DNA of 6,616 nt, taken from contig NZ_CAJTQC010000046.1 in the NCBI RefSeq assembly GCF_910578445.1, positions 1 through 6,616 of the forward strand, in the 5' to 3' direction. Made by a program: the position numbers and the translations under genes. Positions 1 to 6,606 of this stretch are shown piece after piece. Below the pieces are notes generated by a model. That model was not told the DNA's origin, searched no databases, and saw only the letters and a program-made list of their open reading frames with translations. The stretch comes from an uncultured Duncaniella sp. GTDB lineage: Bacteria > Bacteroidota > Bacteroidia > Bacteroidales > Muribaculaceae. The first letter of the stretch is position 1. Every line of letters begins with the position of its first letter.

Positions 1-72
1 CTTAGTAACTACTTCCTATTTTTATTTTTGCCCAAAACGTTTAGGACAATATTGGGTAAATCGACCAAATAA
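1..72 (+). other. Possible 3' end of a convergent plus-strand gene (weak)
   Basis: Reading frame 1 on the plus strand is open from the first base to a TAA at 70-72. It encodes 23 residues: a hydrophobic stretch (NYFLFLFLP) followed by a basic tail (KTFRTILGKSTK). That shape would suit the C-terminus of a membrane-associated protein. If real, the gene converges on trkH with a 33-base gap. Against it, a second plus frame is also open here (2 to a TGA at 80-82), the stretch is only about 31% GC, unlike the genes to the right, and an open frame this short is easily random. No product can be named. The stretch 73-105 shows nothing recognisable. Confidence 0.2.
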
Positions 73-105
73 CAGTCAATGAATTCAGGATACCTCCGTG
101 CGACG

Positions 106-1590
106 CTATTTCTTCCAGAATGTCGGGGTGAAAAGGATGAGCACTGTGAAAAGCTCCAGACGGCCGATCATCATGATTATGGCCAACAGCCATTTGCCAA
201 CGTCGGGGACAAGAGCATAGGAACCTCCGTAGCCGGTGACACCCGCACCGAGTCCGGTGTTGCTGATACATGAGAAGGCCGAGAAAAACGAGTCGACCAA
301 GGGAAGTCCGAGGGCGGTGAGAATTATGCCTCCCACCATTATTATCATGACATAAAGGCACAGGAAAGCTATGACCTTCGACACAGTCTCGTGTGGAATC
401 ACACGGCGGTTGACTCGGACGGTAAAGATATTATTCGGATAGACACATCTGACAATCTCATTCCGACAGTTTTTCAACAGATAAATCAGGCGGTCAATCT
501 TCGCACCACCGCTTGTCGAACCTGCACACGCACCAAAAAACATCAGTGCAAAAACAAGCGACAGGGTGAATGTCCCCCAGTTTGAGAAGTCAGAAACCTC
601 ATAGCCGGTCGAAGTAATCGTCGACACAATCTGGAAAAGAGGATCAAGCGTGACTGATTTTATTGAGTATGCCTGACCGTGATAGAAGATAGATATGACA
701 AAAAGCACGTAGCAGACAAGGATTATCCAGACGTAAGCGCGAAACACATCGTTCTGCCATATCGGTTTGAATTCACCGTGAGCCGCACGGTAAAGCAACA
801 CGAAGCTCGTTCCGCCAAAAAACATGAAAACGGTCACCACGCTTTCGATGTACACCGAATCCCAAGCCTCTATACTTGCATCGGCCGTGGAGAATCCACC
901 GGTCGACATCGTGCTGAACGCATGGCATATGGCTTCAAACGTGTCCATCGGCCCTATTATAAGCAAGATAAAGAGCACTATGGTCAACACTATGTAGATG
1001 AGCCACAAGCCTTTGGCCGTCTGCGAGATGCGGGGGCGCAGTTTATCGTGGGTGATACCGGTCACCTCCGCGTTGAACATCTGCATGCCACCCGAATGAT
1101 TGAGCATCGGGACTACAGCCAAAGTAAACAGAATTATACCCATGCCTCCTATCCACTGCATCAGACTGCGCCACATGATAATACCGTGGCTGAGATGACT
1201 GATGGAATCCATGACCGTCGCTCCCGTCGTCGTGAAACCCGACATGGCCTCAAAAAAAGCATCGGAGACTGACATCGGCTGCTTTTCCATGAAGATAAAC
1301 GGAATCATTCCGAAAATCGAAAAGAAAACCCATATCAAAGCTGTCAGCAGAAACCCTTCACGTTTTCCCATGCGAGGATTGCGCGGACGGATGCCGAATG
1401 TCATTATCGTTCCTGCCACGGTCGTGACAACCATAGTGAGCAGGAAACACATCCAGTCGTTTTCGTGATAAACAAGAGCTGTGGCAAGAGGGACTGACAA
1501 AAAAAGCCCCTCGATGATGAGAAGCAGCCCGATGATGCGGAGTATCACCGGGAAATTTATGACTGTAGGTCGGTAACGAAGAAAATTCAT
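106..1590 (-). CDS. trkH: Trk-type potassium uptake channel subunit TrkH
   Basis: Membrane-spanning subunit of the Trk potassium uptake system, which moves K+ inward across the cytoplasmic membrane under control of TrkA. The 494-residue protein has the fold of the TrkH/KtrB/HKT superfamily: hydrophobic helices around 13-33, 47-66, 80-100, 136-160, 195-214, 248-268, 286-304, 341-355, 402-428 and 464-488, with four pore loops between them. Each loop keeps its filter glycine: SGFTTTGAT (117-125), STMSTGGFST (226-235), STITSTGYE (323-331) and SCISNTGLG (440-448). The small-residue loop GACAGSTSGGAK (353-364) matches the intramembrane gate after the third pore. The end, GRLELFTVLILFTP, is typical of the family. 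I chose the ATG at 1590 because it lies one base after the trkA stop and begins MNFLRYRPTVINFP; the frame runs 37 codons further upstream, but that stretch lies inside trkA and looks like a shadow. Length is normal for TrkH. No terminator was found after its TAG. Confidence 0.96.
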   Translation of the reverse strand: MNFLRYRPTVINFPVILRIIGLLLIIEGLFLSVPLATALVYHENDWMCFLLTMVVTTVAGTIMTFGIRPRNPRMGKREGFLLTALIWVFFSIFGMIPFIFMEKQPMSVSDAFFEAMSGFTTTGATVMDSISHLSHGIIMWRSLMQWIGGMGIILFTLAVVPMLNHSGGMQMFNAEVTGITHDKLRPRISQTAKGLWLIYIVLTIVLFILLIIGPMDTFEAICHAFSTMSTGGFSTADASIEAWDSVYIESVVTVFMFFGGTSFVLLYRAAHGEFKPIWQNDVFRAYVWIILVCYVLFVISIFYHGQAYSIKSVTLDPLFQIVSTITSTGYEVSDFSNWGTFTLSLVFALMFFGACAGSTSGGAKIDRLIYLLKNCRNEIVRCVYPNNIFTVRVNRRVIPHETVSKVIAFLCLYVMIIMVGGIILTALGLPLVDSFFSAFSCISNTGLGAGVTGYGGSYALVPDVGKWLLAIIMMIGRLELFTVLILFTPTFWKK

Positions 1591-1591
1591 G

Positions 1592-2926
1592 TCATTTAAA
1601 CAGTTTTTCCACTTTGTGGATAACACCGTTAAGCGTAAACACCACCACACTGTCGCCGGGCTCGATGACGGTGTTGCCCGAAACGAGATATCCCTTTCCA
1701 TCCCTTATGAGACCGGCGATGGTCATGTCGCGCGACAGTTTCAGATCCTTCACAGGTCCGCGGGTAATCTTCGAACCTTCCCGTGCCACAATCTCAGCGA
1801 CTTCGGCATCGGCAAGCGCAAGACATTTCGAATTTGAAGTGTCACGGTCAAGAAGCATCTGGAATATCCTTGAAGACGCAAGCAGCTTTTTGTTGATGAT
1901 AGTGCCGATATTCAGCCCTTCGGCCTCCGATATGAACTGCAGGTTCTCGACTTCGGCAATAGTCTTGACCACTCCAAGCTCTTTGGCGGAAAGACAGGTG
2001 AGAATGTTGGTCTCGCTGCTGTCGGCAAGCGCGATGAAAGCATCCATGTCCGTTATGCCTGCATCGAGGAGCGCATCAGTGTCACGGGCATCGGCATTGA
2101 TGATTGTCGCATCAGGGCATTTCTCTGACAAAACGAGGCAACGGTCTCGGTCCATGTCCATGATTTTGAAGTTGAACTCGTCGCCTGCCATCGCACACAG
2201 TCTTATAGCGATACGGCTGCCACCCATGATGAGCACATCACGGATTTTGCGCTGAGTCTTGCCACATAGCGCGACAAGCGAATCGACATGTTCACGCGTA
2301 GTCATGAAGTAGACAATATCATTCACTTCCAGACGGTCGTGACCGCCGGGAATAATCGTCTCGTGATTGCGCTTGATTGCGGCAACGTGAAAACTGTGTT
2401 CGGTCATGCCCAGCTCCTTGAGCTGCATACCCTTCAACGGCGCATTATCCCTCAGTTTGACACCGACAAGAATCAGCTCGCCGTTGTGAAGCTCAAACCA
2501 GTGTCTGACCCAATTGTGGCGCAGTGCCTGAATAATCTCAAGCGCGGCAAGATACTCGGGATAAATCATGTCGTCAGCACCTATATGGACGAAAAAATCA
2601 TGATTGGCCGGATCTTTGAACTCGTAATTATCAATCCGTGCCACCGTCTTTGCCGCTCCAAGACTTTTTGCGATAGCACACGCGATAATGTTGCGGGTCT
2701 CAAATGGCGTGACAGCGATAAAAAGATCGCAATCCTCCACACCTGCCTGACGGAGGGTAGAGAATGAAGTCGGAGAGCCTTTGAATGTAAGGAGGTTATA
2801 ATTTGAATCGAGCATGGAGAGCTTTTCACCGTCACTATCGACAACGGTGATATCCTGCTCTTCGTTTGACAGAAGTTTGGCCAGATGAGTACCGACCTCT
2901 CCCGACCCGGCAATAACTATTTTCAT
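1592..2926 (-). CDS. trkA: Trk system potassium uptake regulator TrkA
   Basis: Cytoplasmic, nucleotide-binding gating subunit that sits on TrkH and opens or closes it in response to bound nucleotides (NAD(H), ATP/ADP in studied relatives). The 444 residues form the usual tandem repeat. The first RCK-N Rossmann domain covers about 1-125, with glycine motif GSGEVG (7-12) and an acidic residue ending strand 2 (D30 in VVDSD). The first RCK-C domain is about 141-222, the second RCK-N about 229-345, and the second RCK-C about 364-444. In the second Rossmann domain the glycine motif is altered to GGSRIA (235-240), so its nucleotide binding may differ from the first. Length is close to E. coli TrkA. 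The ATG at 2926 gives a start right at the first Rossmann strand (MKIVIAGSGEVG) and is 8 bases after the dxs stop; an AAAGG at 2939-2943 is a possible but distant ribosome binding site. Its TGA is one base from the trkH ATG (TGACATG), which suggests translational coupling of the two subunits. Confidence 0.97.
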   Translation of the reverse strand: MKIVIAGSGEVGTHLAKLLSNEEQDITVVDSDGEKLSMLDSNYNLLTFKGSPTSFSTLRQAGVEDCDLFIAVTPFETRNIIACAIAKSLGAAKTVARIDNYEFKDPANHDFFVHIGADDMIYPEYLAALEIIQALRHNWVRHWFELHNGELILVGVKLRDNAPLKGMQLKELGMTEHSFHVAAIKRNHETIIPGGHDRLEVNDIVYFMTTREHVDSLVALCGKTQRKIRDVLIMGGSRIAIRLCAMAGDEFNFKIMDMDRDRCLVLSEKCPDATIINADARDTDALLDAGITDMDAFIALADSSETNILTCLSAKELGVVKTIAEVENLQFISEAEGLNIGTIINKKLLASSRIFQMLLDRDTSNSKCLALADAEVAEIVAREGSKITRGPVKDLKLSRDMTIAGLIRDGKGYLVSGNTVIEPGDSVVVFTLNGVIHKVEKLFK

Positions 2927-2934
2927 CTGTAATA

Positions 2935-4854
2935 TCAGCCTTTAACAGGATTAGCAATCTTGGCAATGGCCTCATAGATACCATCTGCGTCAAAACCACA
3001 CAGATGCTTAAGTTCCGAAGGTTTGCCCTGCGGGATAAAACGGTCAGGGACACCAAGACGATGGACGGGGACGTCAGAACCGGCATCGGACAGCGCTTCA
3101 AGCACAGCCGAACCCATTCCTCCGTCGGCCACACCATCCTCGACAGTAATGACCGGAACATTCATCGCGACGATACGGCTGATGATTTCCGTATCCATCG
3201 GTTTGAGGAATATCATATCGTAGTGAGCCACTGAGATACCAAATTCCTTTTCAGCGCGCTCGATCGCGCAGCGTGCCTCCGAGGCCACCGGGCCTATAGT
3301 AAGCACGACCATGTCGCTGCCATCCTTAAGCAATTCACCTTTGCCGACAGGCAACTTGCGCATTTCCTCCGACAACTCCGCCTCTCCGTTGCCACGCGGA
3401 TAACGGATGGCAAACGGGCCGTCGAAGCTTTCTGCTGTCAGCATCAGATGACGGAGCATATCAAGATTCCTCGGCGACGCAACCGTCATCCCTGGAATCG
3501 AACGGAGATATGCCAGATCGAACACTCCGTGGTGGGTAGCGCCATCCTCTCCGACCAGACCTGCTCTGTCGAGGCAGAATGTCACTGGCAGCCCCTCAAT
3601 AGCCACATCATGGATGATGTGACTGTAGGCTCTCTGAAGGAATGATGAGTAGATGGCCACAAAGGGTTTCATACCCTCCTTTGCCATTCCTCCGGCAAAC
3701 GTCACAGCATGGCCCTCGGAAATGCCGACATCGAAAGTCCTTGAAGGGAACGCTTTTTCAAGCTTATTCATTGATGTGCCCGAAGGCATGGCGGCCGTCA
3801 CACCCACTATTTTAGGATTATTTTCGGCAAGCGAGACAAGCGTTTCGCCGAACACATCCTGATATTTCGGAGCTTTCTTCACACTGTCTTTTATAATCTT
3901 GCCGGTTTTTGCGTCAAAACGTCCCGGCGCATGCCAGCGTGCGGGATCTTTCTCGGCCGGTTCGTAACCTTTGCCTTTTATGGTGCGCAGATGGAGGATG
4001 CGCGGACCGCTGAAATCCTTGATTTCATTCAGCACATTGATAATCGTCGGCAAATCATGGCCGTCGAAAGGCCCGAAATATCTTATATTCAAGCCTTCAA
4101 AAATATTCTGCTCCTTGGTTATAAGTGACTTCAGGCTGTTGTTGAAGCGCATGATCATCCCCTTGCCCTTGTTGGTGACAAGATGGTTCTTGCGCAGAAA
4201 CCTTGCGAACTTATATCTCAGATTGTTATATGCCTTCGATGTGGTGAGATGGGCAAGATATGAATTGAGTGAACCGACATTGCGGTCAATCGACATATCA
4301 TTGTCGTTAAGAATGATAAGAAGATTGGAATTGGCATTGGCCGCATTGTTAAGCCCCTCGAACGCGAGACCACCACTGATGGAAGCATCGCCAATGACCG
4401 CCACGACGTTGCGGAGCGGTGTTTCGTTTTGCAACGAACTTGCCACCGTCATGCCCAAAGCTGCCGAGATGGAGTTTGAGGCATGGCCGGCGGTAAATGT
4501 ATCATATTCGCTCTCCTTGGGAGAAGGGAAACCGCTGAGACCGCCGAGCGTGCGATTGGTGCTGAAACGGTCGCGACGCCCGGTCAGAATCTTATGGCCA
4601 TAGGCCTGATGCCCGACATCCCATACGATACGGTCGTAGGGGGTGTTGAACACATAGTGCAAGGCCACTGTAATCTCGACCGCCCCCATGCTCGACGCAA
4701 AATGCCCCGGATGGGTCGAGAGCGAGTTGATCAGAAACGAACGCAACTCGCTACACACTTTCGGCAGCTCCTGCACCGGGAGTTTGCGCAAATCGGCCGG
4801 AGAGTCAATCTGCGACAGGAGGGGATATTTATCGTCCTTCGTTTCTTTTTCCAT
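2935..4854 (-). CDS. dxs: 1-deoxy-D-xylulose-5-phosphate synthase (DXS)
   Basis: Thiamine diphosphate enzyme of the cytosol that condenses pyruvate with glyceraldehyde 3-phosphate to give DXP and CO2, the first step of the MEP isoprenoid pathway; DXP also feeds thiamine and pyridoxal synthesis. The 639-residue protein has the three transketolase-like domains: N-terminal ThDP domain (about 1-320), central pyrimidine-binding domain (about 328-495) and C-terminal domain (about 505-630). Visible sites are the active-site His51 (PGHFASSMG), WDVGHQAYGHKILTGRR (78-94), the Mg-ThDP motif from GDAS (155) to LNDND (182-186), Glu380 in GISEGHAVTF, Arg408/Tyr410 in FLQRAY, Asp437 and His441 in GEDGATHHG, and RYPRGN (484-489). 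These align with E. coli DXS by a near-constant offset. Two motif positions differ from the common form (GDA for GDG, EGH for EQH). I chose the ATG at 4854 (MEKETKDDKYP); an earlier in-frame ATG at 4890 would add 12 residues unlike DXS and lengthen the overlap with the gene upstream. No clear Shine-Dalgarno sequence. trkA follows after 8 bases. Confidence 0.97.
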   Translation of the reverse strand: MEKETKDDKYPLLSQIDSPADLRKLPVQELPKVCSELRSFLINSLSTHPGHFASSMGAVEITVALHYVFNTPYDRIVWDVGHQAYGHKILTGRRDRFSTNRTLGGLSGFPSPKESEYDTFTAGHASNSISAALGMTVASSLQNETPLRNVVAVIGDASISGGLAFEGLNNAANANSNLLIILNDNDMSIDRNVGSLNSYLAHLTTSKAYNNLRYKFARFLRKNHLVTNKGKGMIMRFNNSLKSLITKEQNIFEGLNIRYFGPFDGHDLPTIINVLNEIKDFSGPRILHLRTIKGKGYEPAEKDPARWHAPGRFDAKTGKIIKDSVKKAPKYQDVFGETLVSLAENNPKIVGVTAAMPSGTSMNKLEKAFPSRTFDVGISEGHAVTFAGGMAKEGMKPFVAIYSSFLQRAYSHIIHDVAIEGLPVTFCLDRAGLVGEDGATHHGVFDLAYLRSIPGMTVASPRNLDMLRHLMLTAESFDGPFAIRYPRGNGEAELSEEMRKLPVGKGELLKDGSDMVVLTIGPVASEARCAIERAEKEFGISVAHYDMIFLKPMDTEIISRIVAMNVPVITVEDGVADGGMGSAVLEALSDAGSDVPVHRLGVPDRFIPQGKPSELKHLCGFDADGIYEAIAKIANPVKG

Positions 4855-5017
4855 TCTTAATATATTTCTTATACAGAGGAACCCACACAATGATACCGGA
4901 AGCTGTTATGATAAATATGGTCCAGAGGGTAAACGGCCGTGATGCTATGACAAGATAACACAGGAAAAGCCATAGCACCGCAATAAAGCCGAAGCGTATT
5001 TTTGTCGACGTATCCAT
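4829..5017 (-). CDS. Small two-helix membrane protein of unknown function
   Basis: I do not recognise this 62-residue protein. It is almost entirely a helical hairpin: a short polar start with Lys6 and Arg8, a first hydrophobic segment at about 9-26 (FGFIAVLWLFLCYLVIAS), a one- or two-residue turn at Arg27-Pro28, a second segment at about 29-48 (FTLWTIFIITASGIIVWVPL) and a strongly basic tail (KKYIKNGKRNEGR). By the positive-inside rule both ends should face the cytoplasm. No Cys pair, metal ligands or catalytic motif stands out; the only Cys is Cys20, in the first helix. The ATG at 5017 is 13 bases after the purB stop, and the last 26 bases overlap the start of dxs in another frame, so translation of the two may be coupled. 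The composition (clean hydrophobic blocks, basic tail), the match to operon spacing and the lack of another gene in the gap all favour a real gene. It could be a small accessory or stability factor, but nothing here shows for which neighbour. Confidence 0.75.
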   Translation of the reverse strand: MDTSTKIRFGFIAVLWLFLCYLVIASRPFTLWTIFIITASGIIVWVPLYKKYIKNGKRNEGR

Positions 5018-5030
5018 TAACGGCGGATTA

Positions 5031-6374
5031 TCAATAGCCGGTATAACTGTGAGGAGTAATAGTCTTCAGTTCGGCCTTCACTTCATCGGAAACATTGAGC
5101 GTATCAATAAACTCGGCGATACTTTCGGCGGTCACAGCCTCGTTTTTACGGGTCAGAGCCTTGAGTGTCTCGTAGGGCTTCGGATAGCCTTCGCGACGGA
5201 GCACGGTCTGAATAGCCTCTGCCACGACACTCCAAGTGTTGTCGAGATCAGCGTCGATGGCCGCACGGTTGAGCAGAAGCTTACCAAGTCCCTTCATTGT
5301 CGAAGCGATGGCAATGAGCGTGTGAGCGAGAGGCACACCGATGTTGCGCAATACAGTCGAATCGGTGAGGTCTCTTTGCAGACGCGACACTGGAAGTTTG
5401 GTTGCGAGATGACCGAACACGGCATTAGCTATGCCGATGTTTCCTTCAGAATTCTCAAAGTCAATCGGATTAACCTTGTGGGGCATTGCCGACGAACCGA
5501 CCTCCCCGGCCTTGATTTTCTGTTTGAAATATTCCATGGAGATATACATCCACATGTCACGGTCAAGGTCGAGAATTATGTTGTTTATGCGGGCAAACGC
5601 ATCGAAAAGCGCAGCGAGATTATCGTAGTTTGATATCTGTGTCGTGTATTCTTCCCTGACGATACCTAACTTCTCTGAAAGGAACTTCGCGCCAAACTCA
5701 CGCCAGTCCACATCGGGGAATGCACACAGATGGGCATTGAAATTACCTGTCGCCCCTCCGAACTTACCTGAAATCTCAACAGCGTCAAGAATTGCAAGCT
5801 GACGGCGGAGTCGGTAGCTGAACACGCGGATTTCCTTTCCGAGACGGGTGGGCGATGCAGGCTGACCATGAGTCTTAGCAAGCATCGGGATGTCATACCA
5901 CTCGTCGGCACGCGCTTCAAGATGCTCAATCATCTCCACGATACGCGGACGATAGACATTTTTAATCGCATCTGCTATCGACATCGGGACAGAAGTGTTG
6001 TTGATGTCCTGTGATGTAAGTCCGAAATGTATATATTCTTTATATTTCTCTATTCCTAAAGCATCGAAGCGCTCCTTTATGAAATATTCGACGGCTTTGA
6101 CATCATGATTGGTCACGCTTTCAATATCCTTGACTTTCGCAGCGTCTTCAACAGAAAACTGACCGTAGATATCGCGTAACTTACCGAACAACTCTGCAGG
6201 GAAATCAGCAAGAGCCGGAAGCGGCAATTCGCAAAGAGCGATAAAATACTCGACCTCTACCTTTACACGGTAGCGGATAAGAGCAAATTCTGAAAAATAT
6301 TCATCCAGATTCTCACATTTTCCGCGGTAGCGGCCGTCGACCGGTGATATTGCTGTCAGTTCAGTAAGTTTCAT
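5031..6374 (-). CDS. purB: Adenylosuccinate lyase
   Basis: Cytosolic homotetrameric enzyme of the fumarase/aspartase superfamily that removes fumarate twice in purine synthesis: SAICAR to AICAR, and adenylosuccinate to AMP. The 447-residue protein is of the E. coli PurB type (that one is about 456 residues). Evidence runs the whole length: N-terminal SPVDGRY (10-16), TNHDVKAVEYFIKE (88-101, with His90), HFGLTSQDINNT (116-127), KTHGQPASPTRLGKE (167-181, with His169 as the likely general acid), and the superfamily signature GSSAMPHKVNPIDFEN (293-308) holding the catalytic serine (Ser294-Ser295 pair). The start at 6374 gives MKLTELTAISPVDGRY, the family's usual N-terminus; a weak AAAGAG lies at 6381-6386. 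It is the first gene after a promoter and an upstream terminator, so it heads the operon. No truncation or missing catalytic residue seen. Purine repression is common for this gene elsewhere, but no PurR-type box or purine riboswitch was recognised here. Confidence 0.97.
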   Translation of the reverse strand: MKLTELTAISPVDGRYRGKCENLDEYFSEFALIRYRVKVEVEYFIALCELPLPALADFPAELFGKLRDIYGQFSVEDAAKVKDIESVTNHDVKAVEYFIKERFDALGIEKYKEYIHFGLTSQDINNTSVPMSIADAIKNVYRPRIVEMIEHLEARADEWYDIPMLAKTHGQPASPTRLGKEIRVFSYRLRRQLAILDAVEISGKFGGATGNFNAHLCAFPDVDWREFGAKFLSEKLGIVREEYTTQISNYDNLAALFDAFARINNIILDLDRDMWMYISMEYFKQKIKAGEVGSSAMPHKVNPIDFENSEGNIGIANAVFGHLATKLPVSRLQRDLTDSTVLRNIGVPLAHTLIAIASTMKGLGKLLLNRAAIDADLDNTWSVVAEAIQTVLRREGYPKPYETLKALTRKNEAVTAESIAEFIDTLNVSDEVKAELKTITPHSYTGY

Positions 6375-6454
6375 GTCAATCTCTTTGATCGGTTTAATAA
6401 CTCTTAAAAATATAAACGGTATAAAAACATATCAGTAGCCAGTCAATATAGCAT
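6375..6454 (-). promoter_or_regulatory. Leader of the purB operon
   Basis: This AT-rich stretch between the -7 box and the purB ATG would form a 5' leader of about 75-80 bases. The only candidate ribosome binding site is AAAGAG at 6381-6386, six bases before the start codon, which is a poor Shine-Dalgarno match but normal for Bacteroidota. I saw no conserved riboswitch fold, no leader peptide and no terminator-antiterminator pair in it. Confidence 0.45.
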
Positions 6455-6486
6455 CAAAGCTACGATATTAATTTAGGTGTTGCAAA
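6455..6486 (-). promoter_or_regulatory. Bacteroidota-type promoter for the purB operon
   Basis: On the minus strand a TTTG (6483-6486) is followed, after exactly 20 bases, by TAGCTTTG (6455-6462). This fits the known consensus of the Bacteroidota housekeeping sigma factor, TTTG at -33 and TAnnTTTG at -7 with about 19-21 bases between. Transcription would start a few bases downstream, near 6448-6451. A second TAnnTTTG (TAAATTTG, 6483-6490) overlaps the -33 box but has CAAG rather than TTTG at the matching upstream place, so I prefer the first. Position between an upstream terminator and the first gene of the operon supports the call. Confidence 0.65.
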
Positions 6487-6563
6487 TTTACAAAAAAACG
6501 GTCACATAACCTTGCGTCCCGCTGAAAATTCAATTGTAAAGCTCTATATTGACGTAATTACAT

Positions 6564-6606
6564 AAAAAAGCCGAAGCCCGAGATGCGTTTGCATCTCAGG
6601 CTTCGG
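6564..6606 (-). terminator. Intrinsic terminator of an upstream minus-strand gene
   Basis: A 16-base-pair stem (6571-6586 with 6591-6606) closes a four-base loop (AAAC in the minus-strand transcript) and is followed on that strand by C and six U (6564-6569). The one imperfect position in the stem is a G-U wobble in minus-strand RNA but a C-A mismatch in plus-strand RNA, and the plus side has no T tract after it, so it serves minus-strand transcription. It should end the gene upstream of purB, which lies beyond the window; a TAA at 6611-6613 could be that gene's stop codon, though no coding sequence is visible to confirm it. Confidence 0.9.

Noticed and set aside
31..56. CCCAA/TTGGG hairpin as a terminator for trkH
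   Set aside because: The stem is only five pairs with a 16-base gap, and in the minus-strand transcript it is followed by A-rich, not U-rich, sequence.
679..1272. Plus-strand open frame of 197 codons
   Set aside because: It lies opposite trkH, whose full-length family motifs are clear; the translated product is rich in His, Arg and Tyr with no recognisable domain.
1591..1701. N-terminal extension of trkH to an upstream ATG at 1701
   Set aside because: The extra 37 codons lie inside the conserved end of trkA and encode a polar sequence unlike TrkH; the ATG at 1590 fits both family length and junction spacing.
1614..2255. Plus-strand open frame of 213 codons
   Set aside because: It is antisense to trkA, with a low-complexity Ser/Met/Arg-rich product and no start signal; a mirror of trkA codon use.
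3971..4603. Plus-strand open frame of 210 codons
   Set aside because: It is antisense to the conserved ThDP domain of dxs and has no recognisable fold or gene context.
4855..4890. Earlier dxs start at 4890
   Set aside because: It would add MCGFLCIRNILR, unlike other DXS N-termini, and widen the overlap with the small gene; no better ribosome binding site is gained.
5049..5633. Plus-strand open frame of 194 codons
   Set aside because: It is antisense to the conserved C-terminal half of purB; no domain or start signal supports it.
6483..6490. TAAATTTG as the -7 box of the main promoter
   Set aside because: It fits TAnnTTTG, but the expected -33 position reads CAAG, while the downstream TAGCTTTG has a perfect TTTG at 20 bases; a secondary start here remains possible.
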